Source of the DNA: Leptidea sinapis
Taxonomy: Eukaryota; Arthropoda; Insecta; Lepidoptera; Pieridae
DNA: 64,000 nt
Assembly: GCF_905404315.1 (NCBI RefSeq)
Contig: NC_066272.1
Location: forward strand, 2,976,001-3,040,000
Reading direction: 5' to 3'
Part shown: positions 56,236 to 64,000 of the stretch, in pieces
Layout: each line of letters opens with the position of its first letter
Position numbering within the stretch: the first letter of the stretch is position 1
Translations under genes and position numbers: made by a program
Notes under the pieces: model-generated
What the model was told of the DNA's origin: nothing
The model's input: only the letters and a program-made list of their open reading frames with translations
The model's database searches: none

Positions 56236-58687
56236 GCATTCTGCACTCGCTGTATGGCATTTTTAGTTTTACTCAGTAGTCGTGGGCCATAAACGGTGTC
56301 CATATAATTAAATTTATAAAGGACGAGAGCATCACACAGACGTATGCGTGTTTCTAAATTTAAGTATTGTCTTAATTTATATAACACTTTAAGACGATAA
56401 AAACAATTTGAAATTGTCAAGTTTATATATTTTTCGAATCGCAGACTTTCATCCATTATCAGTCCTAAATTTCTTGCTTCATGCACACGTTCAATTTTAT
56501 AATTATTAATTTTTATATCAAGATTGTATCACTCAATTGTATTTAAACCATTCTGTGTACCGAAAATCATATATTTTGTTTAAGCTGGGTTGAGAATTAA
56601 TGAGTTTTTCTCTGACCATTTGTAAATTTCGTTTAAATCTGAAATAATTAAATTGATTGCATCAACTATGTCGTGAGGATTGAAAGATAAATATAGTTGA
56701 ATGTCATCTGCATACATTTGATACTTACAGTGGTTTATATTTTGCAATATGTCCGCACTATACAAAATAAATAAAAGAGGGCCTAATATAGAACCCTGTG
56801 GAACTCCTCTTTTCATGTTACTACACTCTGAATAGCGAACTTTACCATCTTCTGTGGTTACAACTTTCTGAGCTCTATGACTGAGGTAACTATGAAACCA
56901 TTGTATAGCATTTTCACTGAGTCCATAGTAGGCTAATTTTGATAGTAATAGAGTTAAATTTAAGGTGTCAAAAGCACGAGAATAATCAAGCAATACTAAA
57001 ATGGTTACTTTGCCCGCATCCTGAGCTGCTAGAATGTTGTCAACTACGTCTAAGAGTGCAATTATGGTACCTCTTTTCTTTCTGAACCCGGATTGATGTT
57101 CTGGTAAAATTTTATAGGTTTCTAAATAATTCATTAATTGCTTATTAACAATTTTTTCAATTATTTTAGAAGGATAAGGAAGAACACTAACGGGTCAGAG
57201 GTCTTTAAAGTCATCGGGGTTGTCTTTTTTTGGCACAGGACGGATAATAGCATGACGCCATAAGTTTGGAAATGAGTTAGTTTGGAAGGAGACATTTATT
57301 ATATGTGTTAGTACGGATAGTATTTTAGGCATTGTCAGTAGTAACATGTCAAGTGAAATATCGTCAATACCAATCGCTTGCGATTTAAGTTCAAAAAGAG
57401 CTTTACGTACTATATTATCATCAATCGTTTTAAATTCAAATGTTGTATTACTGTGTCTGTGAAATTCATAGTAAGTCAGAGTTGATAATGTCACATGGCC
57501 AGTGCTTGGAATTTGAAGGAAGTGGGAATTGATTTGGATCATTAAGATGATGAGGTAAATTACAAATTTTATGTTTTAGCCTAATGTGGTCCTTAATATG
57601 CTTCCACAATATTTTCGGTTTTTTAATATTGGAGTTTATATATGTGTTAAAGTATACTTGTTTTTCACGACGCAGTGCTTGAGGAACATAACGTTTCAAG
57701 TCCTTATAAAACTGTACATGTGCTACATTATTAGTTTTACGAGCTCTTTTAAATGATTTTCACGATCAATTTTATTTTATACGCAATCCAAGGGTATTGA
57801 GTATCTCGAGTAAATCGTGTTGTATTAGGTGCATAAAAATCAAACAAAGATATGATAATACTAGTAAAATTGACAACTATATCACTTACGTTATTCATTA
57901 ATAATAATTTGTCCCATGTAATGCTGTCCAGTGATTGTTGAAAACTAATTCTATCAATATTTTTGAAGGGTCTGTAGGTAATAAATTTTGGTTTCATTTG
58001 ATGCTTGGGAAAATCCAAGATACATGTGATATACGCATGAGAACTTAATGCCTCTATATGATCCACAACAACATGTGTGACAGAAAGTGTTCTGTTAGCA
58101 CACACACAATCTAGTTGTGTTTCTGAGTGAGCAGTGAAATGCGTAGGTGTCGAGACGTGCTGTATTAGATTAAACGAATTTAAAAAAAGTTCAATTTTTT
58201 TAAAGTTCGGAGGATTGTTACACAACCCATTAATATTGAAATCACCCAATATAACGACATTGTCACACCAGACAAACGATCCCAAAGATTCCGATAACGC
58301 ATCAAAAAATGTCTCAGGGTCCATCCACGGAGGGCGATATGCTGTACCGACTACAAGCTTATTACCACTTACCTCGACCTTGAGCCACATTTGTTCAACC
58401 GTAGGAGCAATAGGGTGCGACAGAATCCGCATCGAAATATCTTTCTTCACGTAAAAGCCAACACCACCCCCGCGCGAGCGCACGCTGGGAGGGCGCGGCA
58501 CGTGGTGCAGTCTGTAGCCAGCCGGGGCTGGAGCGAGGCCCTCATGCCCAGCGCGCAGCCACGTCTCATTGATCCACATCAGATCCACGTTGTGCCGATC
58601 CATTGCTACGAGAAACTCGTCGTGATTTGTGCAAAGGGATCCCGGATTAAGTAGCCCAATTTTTAATTTGTCCTTCCTATTTGGCAT
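56232..58687 (-). pseudogene. endonuclease-RT of the split CR1-like LINE, multiply broken
   Basis: The ATG at 58687 opens an AP-type endonuclease (LLNPGSLCTNHDE, WINETWLRAG, RGGGVGFYVK, VVILGDFNINGL, LDCVCAN) up to 57749, where a base is lost near 57763. One more shift leads to the piece 57699-57466, and another to the frame used from 57542 on. The RT follows, with SQAIGIDDISLDML, then a TGA at 57195 (DFKDL-stop, where related proteins have Arg), HQSGFRKKRGT, LLDYSRAFDTLN, GVPQGSILGP and MYADDIQLYL. It then meets a TAA at 56580 and a TGA near 56534. The last piece runs from 56486 to the LTR insertion inside a conserved RVQNAC segment. The element was dead before or independently of the LTR insertion. 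Confidence 0.85.
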
Positions 58688-58700
58688 AATTTTTAAATAT

Positions 58701-59469
58701 AATATTATATATAATAATTAAATAATATATAAATATATTTAAAGTAGTATATTTAAAATGTGTAATAAAGTGATAAAATACTAATAAATAACGATCAAAA
58801 ACTATAGCATTAAAGCAACCATACAATAACGAAACTTTTAAATTTATAAGATAATTATATAATATTATAAAAGTATAAAGCTCGTAATATATTATCCATT
58901 TGAAGAATACAAAAAGATTTGTTAGAAATGTTAAGAAAGGTGAAATATTAATTTTCATGAGCCGTGCTCATCCAACCATGCCAATAAATTTAAAAAGGGA
59001 ACGAGCCCTTAAATATTTCAAATTGTTGAACAGAAAAAGACGTGTACTAAACTCTATGGAATAATTATTATTGAAGTTTTATTCTGATATATTAATATGT
59101 TACAATGATCCAATAAATTCATTGGTTTTGTGATTTTCAACCTTACTAAATACTTAGAAACTTAGTCATTTTAATAAATTATCTAACAATCGGATAGATA
59201 TTGCTATTCAGGTGCAGATAGTTTGGTGTACCATATTTTTTCAATTTATTCATTTTTTAAACATTGATACCACAGATTGGCAATGGAGCGACCGCCTTCA
59301 GGTGGTATTCGTATCCAGTAGCGACGCACACAGACGTCGGCGTCACTATAATCTCATTATTTTTTATTATATTATATATAAAGACTTAAACAAAATTAAC
59401 TAAATTAAAAGCAGTAACGAGTAAGTGTATCGAAAATAAATCAATGAGTTCCAATAAAAAAACTGCAAA
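58701..59469. other. AT-rich sequence, no gene seen
   Basis: The 93-codon minus frame at 58677-58958 is A/T-driven and overlaps the LINE start. A GC-richer patch at 59280-59345 shares a short motif with 60665-60705 (see findings). Confidence 0.35.
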
Positions 59470-59690
59470 GCTTATCCAGTCTATCTATATCTACGTTCAA
59501 CGTGAACTATAGACATAGTAGACATATGTAGCTATAGACGTCCGCTGACAATGTAAGGTGTAATCAGAGTTTCATCAAAAGAGCGACATGTTCTGTACGA
59601 TTCAGTCATCAGCCTTTGTCATGGCACATTTACAAGTTGATGCCCTCGCAATTATCTTACTATGAATACGATGTGTTTTGTATAACTCAT
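59470..59690. repeat. interspersed repeat, copy 2 (mate at 3957-4150)
   Basis: This shares 'tttcatcaaaagagcgacat' and the surrounding 100-150 bp with the first copy, in the same orientation. Confidence 0.55.
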
Positions 59691-61080
59691 TTTACTTCTA
59701 TTACTAGTATTATTATTACGTTTGAGTGATTGTGAACATTTTCATACGACTGACCACAATTTCGAAGCAGAAAATTACGAAGGAAAATTTCGTCGTCATC
59801 GAGCACTAATTTTGGTTTGGTTGGACCATATCTAATTACCACTTAGCAGCTCCAAAATCAGATGTGACAATATCTTCTGGAAGGCATGTCTATAAATAAT
59901 GGTACAATGTATGAATCGCATTTCGTTAACAAACTAGGTCACGATTTGAAAACGTGCTATTTAATATACAGAGCAGATCATTTCATTTTATTCTTCGTTT
60001 TTCAATATATTTGAATAGAATTGGTTATTTTGTAGGGCAAGCTTTAAACACACCGCAAAATAACATACAGCAAGAAGATAACTTTTCACTGAAAATAAAT
60101 AAGATAAAATAGGAAGGAATTTATGTGGACTTAATTTACTATAAACAATCACAAAAGTGTTCAAGAAGCAGCACTTTCTTTTGTACAAACAAAATTTTCG
60201 TTCACAAAGTGATAACGAAAGTTTAATGTAATTAATATATATTTATAAAAAATTATAATTTTCCATAAAATATTTATGAATAATATTTAATAATTATCAA
60301 ACTTTTGTGAGCATACATAATTACTTGCTATAACTGATAATTTCATTTACGATACTGAATCTTACCTAATTATGAAAGCAGCGGGCTTAAGAATATAAAG
60401 AAGACTACTAAAAGCGAAGTACTCGGATTATATCAAGAGCATTACAAGTTTTCTCAAGTTCATAATGCTCTTACCTTTTACCGTTACAATGTTTTATTAA
60501 ATTCTATTCACATTTCATGATCGACATGAAAAGACGGAGTCGATTATCCTTTGAGAATACGGTAGAGGCGAAAGAATGACATTTCTCTATCCACAAAGGG
60601 CAAAACTTTCTACTTTTAGAAATTATTTGCATCTGAAAGAGGATGGTTGAAACTATTCGTGCCCAGCGACACGGCGGATGTGGGCGTTACTATAATTTCA
60701 TCTGAGTAAATGTTAGTTCCAACGTTTTGAAAATCTTTAACTGGAGTCATAATAAGTTTTGAATGTCATTTACGGATTCACCTGATTACAGAAACCCTTT
60801 TTATTTACTTACCTATATATACGTATAGATGGTCAGAGAGCAATTGTTCTTGGAATTTCCATGGAATTATACTCATATAATTATTGAACAGCCTGTGTAA
60901 TAAGTCATTGCTATAAATATATTACTCAGTTCTAGTAAACTAAGAAGACGTATATGAAACCGACATTATTTTAACATGTAAGAGAAGAGATTAAAGAACC
61001 TGAAAAATGCTATTACACTGCTTTTGGTACAAATTATTTAATATATCTAGATATATAGACAGAATACTCCATGTTCAAGT
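59691..61080. other. AT-rich sequence, no gene seen
   Basis: I see no supported gene. The block near 60655-60710 resembles 59300-59350. Confidence 0.35.
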
Positions 61081-61480
61081 ATTTTTTTGAGCATGTTTAT
61101 AACTTCGATGAGAGTGAGTCAACAAACCTGATGGTAAGTGATCACCGATAGCCATAGTATCAATATTTAATAAGTTACAAGAGCGTTGCCCCTCTTTTAG
61201 GTAAACCTATCCTGGAAATATAAAGGAAGGACGTTCATTCCAAATTTTTGTACCACGAGAAATAAAGTTTCTTGATGAACGCACTGTGGTCGAACACCTC
61301 ATAATAAGATAGTGTGGATGATATTATTGAATTGATATTTGGTGGAATTTGGAGACCTGAATCTCATTAGGCTGCTCTTCGGAACAAGGCTGCGCATGAG
61401 GCACTAGGGCTAAGTATAATAAAACTTACGCATTCTAACTAACGGGGCACTGCAGATTAAACAACCTCCTCTCAATCTTA
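61081..61480. repeat. diverged lepidopteran-type repeat (related to 41625-42040)
   Basis: The blocks 'cctgatggtaagtgatcacc', 'caagagcgttgcc', 'ttccaaatttttgtaccacg' and 'cttgatgaacgcactgtggt' follow the order of the common repeat seen at 41.6 kb but are heavily mutated. Limits are approximate. Confidence 0.45.
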
Positions 61481-64000
61481 GGCCTTAGAGATTGTAGAAC
61501 GTCTATAATAGTGAAGATGAAACTCCGTTACAGATCAAAGAATGTGGTCCTTTAGTGCGTAAACTTAGTATCTCTTTGGGAAGTCCAATTCTTCAACCAC
61601 ATGAGATACGTCATCTCACTGCAAAAGATAAGGATCATGAAAATTGTCAATCTTATCAGCGAGCTATAGTTAACAATGGCTATCACAATAGATCTCATTG
61701 ATCGCAGTGAAACAGGGCTACAATGAACTGTACCAAAGCCACCTTACAAATTAATAACCATAAATACGTATTCTATATAATATATACACATACGACTACA
61801 ATCGTGTTGCTAAGAAACTTCTAGGTCCAGTTGGGAGTATTCTGCGCATCTTGTGTTCCCTAATCCTGTGGGTTCAACGCCATCCAGAAACCGAATCTTA
61901 AATAAATATAAACATTATTGTCACATATATACAATAATAATATAAGTAGATGAAGAGTAGAATAGACAGATGAAATTTATGAGTCCCCTTAATTAGAGCT
62001 TTCAAATTGTGTTCGATACGAATGTAAGGATTTTATGCTTTTAATTAAATAAAATCATTATTTTGAAATGAATATTATAAAAGTTGAAATAATTAACATT
62101 TTTATTTACTTATGTTGATGTAATGAATGTTCGTTATGTCGAATGTCAGTAGTTAACCAGAGGTAGGCGCAACAATTACTTTTAATTGTTATTTAATATC
62201 CCTAATATATATATAATAACGCAAAATAGGCACGCTGTAGTCGTCGAGTTGCGGATAATAGCCCGTGATAACCTATAACCTATAATATCCCTAATATTAA
62301 TATTATGTACTTTTATCTTCTTTCTTCAGCATAAATGATATCTATACAATATTTATAATATGATAATTTTACAGAGAATCGTGTAAATTTTGATTTATAT
62401 AAAATTATGGTTATATTGTTAGGAGCGTATATTAATGATTCCTTGAGGATGTCTTTTGGAGTATAATATGAAAATGTTATGACACACAGAATTTCAAGAT
62501 TTCAACATTTATTTACATAATTATCAAAAAACGAGTCTATTTTTTATAAAAAAAAATGTAAAAACTGAAATTATGTTCTCGTTTTACGTAGCTATATAAA
62601 TATTTTAACATTAGTAAAACTATGAAAAATGCATAAAGTTCAACAGATATCACATAACATTTCAAATATTTTAAAAATGGTATAAAATGTCTATAATTAT
62701 TAAAATAAAATAAAAAAATCACATAAAGATACCGATCTCAAGCATAAAATAAGGCGTTCCTGGTTTTTACTTAAAAAGGAAAAAAATGGTATCAAGTAAA
62801 TCTTAAAATAACCACATTTAATACTTTGATTATAATTTTATATCATTAATAATAAAATCGTAAAAAAATGTATATTGAATATTAAATAAAATTCGTATTA
62901 AAAGAACACACCAAATCTAAAGAAGTACTAAATAGAATTTTTATCTTTAAGTATGTCCGGAAAAAACGAATAGATTTATTTAAAATTTTGCATGAATATA
63001 TTAACAAGAGGTCGGTACACGGCATGAGGACTACATAACATTATTAACATGTTAAATGTAGGCTTAGTATTGTTCCACGTTCACATACTATGCACCACTG
63101 AATGAGGCATAAAAGGCATTATTTAATTTTCCCAGAATTAATACCATTAGAATACTTTTTGATGTCACTTCAAAGAAACTACCAACGCCTGTACCTCTGT
63201 GGAAATGCTATGACTTGAATGAGGTACAATTATAAGTTTGTGCAATCACCATTAGTTCAGTTGACTACATTTTCATAATTACCCCAATTTACCTGTGCAA
63301 TACCGCTAAATAGTACTGGTTACTACATATTATTAAAACATTTTATTGCGAAGGCCACGTTGAACGTCTCATCCTATAGACTTCGATAAGTACCTACCTA
63401 TTGGGGTAAAGAAATCTCGACATTGAGATACTGAGCTTTTATATATAGCGTCACGTTTCATTCAGTAACTGAGCAATAAAGTAAACATTCAGGGCAATAC
63501 CTAGTTGTTATTTTTGGTAAGTAGTCAGTAAGAGTGTGTATGGTAGTGGTCCCTAATCAAATGAAATGAAACGAATTTTTTATTTGTATGAATCGGTTCC
63601 ATAGTTCTTAACAATTGGTGCACAGGGCAATTCACCAATAAATCGCCATTTAAATATTTGATTGTCAATATCCTAGTATGAAATTATAAATTATTTGTGG
63701 AATTATCTTAATATTATATTAGGTATATAAAATGGTAATGTTCGTACGTATGTCCACGGTTTTCTCTATCATCCGCAACTTTGACCAAATTCCCATTGGG
63801 ATGGCATATACCCCTCGGTCCCTTGGTGTGCATAAGGGAGTTTGGTCGGTTATGTCAAATTTACTAACTTCTGCACTGACATGTCTTAAGCAAGTTTAGT
63901 AACAAGCCTACAACAAGTATAAAACATGAGATCATATACATGGAGACAACTAATAGGTGACATCAGGTTCATCAGACAAGTTTCATACAAATATTGGCTA
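61481..64000. other. AT-rich sequence to window end, no gene seen
   Basis: The GC-richer patches at 61500-61870 and 63760-63860 have no frame or repeat mate that I recognise. The rest is A/T-rich with only chance frames. Confidence 0.35.

Larger units (their letters stand above)
46721..58700 (-). mobile_element. CR1-like LINE split by the LTR element (46721-47283 and 56232 to about 58700)
   Basis: Minus-strand LINE sequence lies on both sides of the LTR retroelement: the RT C-terminus and 3' UTR on the left and the endonuclease and RT core on the right. Removing the insert and one copy of its GCAC duplication leaves one continuous frame at the junction. The 3' end is a run of four AGAAT repeats (46721-46740, read as ATTCT on the element strand), the sort of short tandem 3' end used by CR1-group elements. 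No ORF1 is found upstream, so the copy is either 5'-truncated or lacks one. Confidence 0.85.

Noticed and set aside
1..64000. CRISPR arrays, bacterial operons or ribosome binding sites
   Set aside because: The sequence is eukaryotic in every respect. The only regular direct repeats are the retroelement repeats described, which have no unique spacers.

Overview
The window looks like non-coding, repeat-dense chromosomal DNA of an insect, most likely a lepidopteran. The basis is the strongly AT-rich background, LINE families of the Jockey/CR1/RTE groups with the 5' and 3' end sequences usual in moth and butterfly genomes, a Helitron pair ending CTAG|T, a lepidopteran-type interspersed repeat with a 'gggcaaacgggcaagaggc' core, and a Gypsy/errantivirus-type retroelement with an F-like env. 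I recognise no host protein-coding gene. Species cannot be named from the sequence alone.

Layout. 1-2526 (-) is a copy of a single-ORF Jockey-like LINE ('family A') cut by the window edge. Other copies lie at 2909-3422 (+), 20262-20652 (-), 37348-40810 (+, almost complete, one stop codon, 56-nt poly(A)) and 45838-46068 (+). 4815-5277 holds a tRNA-like unit with pol III boxes between direct repeats. 6193-6577 (-) is a broken cysteine-protease ORF of the adenovirus/Polinton type. 7224-9097 is an old tandem duplication. 10122 to about 14600 (-) is a two-ORF CR1-type LINE whose ORF1 joins a PHD finger to a C-terminal domain like that of baculovirus FP protein. 14.9-37.3 kb is a mosaic of short repeats: a palindromic MITE, RTE and LINE 3' ends, interleaved fold-back repeats, two Helitrons and several copies of a roughly 300-bp hairpin-containing repeat.

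The centrepiece is 47284-56231 (+), an 8.95-kb LTR retroelement of Gypsy/errantivirus type. Its two 261-bp LTRs read as identical, and a 4-bp target duplication (GCAC) flanks them. It sits inside the 3' part of a CR1-like LINE (46721-47283 plus 56232-58687, -), whose reading frame is continuous across the insertion point. From left to right it has a TATA/Inr/DPE promoter, a tRNA-Leu-type primer site, a leader with three tandem repeats, a short hydrophobic upstream ORF ending at a consensus splice donor, an intact gag with a CCHC knuckle, a TTTAAAC slip site with a GC-rich hairpin, a pol that opens with ten 57-bp repeats followed by PR-RT-RNaseH-IN, an F-type env, a polypurine tract and the 3' LTR. 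pol carries two stops and three frame breaks, and env carries several frame breaks, while gag and all cis signals look intact. With identical LTRs this suggests recent movement of an already defective copy in trans. The most striking inference is that splicing 47970 to 54093 would put the hydrophobic upstream ORF in frame with env, giving env a signal peptide split between two exons.

58.7-64 kb is AT-rich sequence with a few old repeats and no recognised gene.
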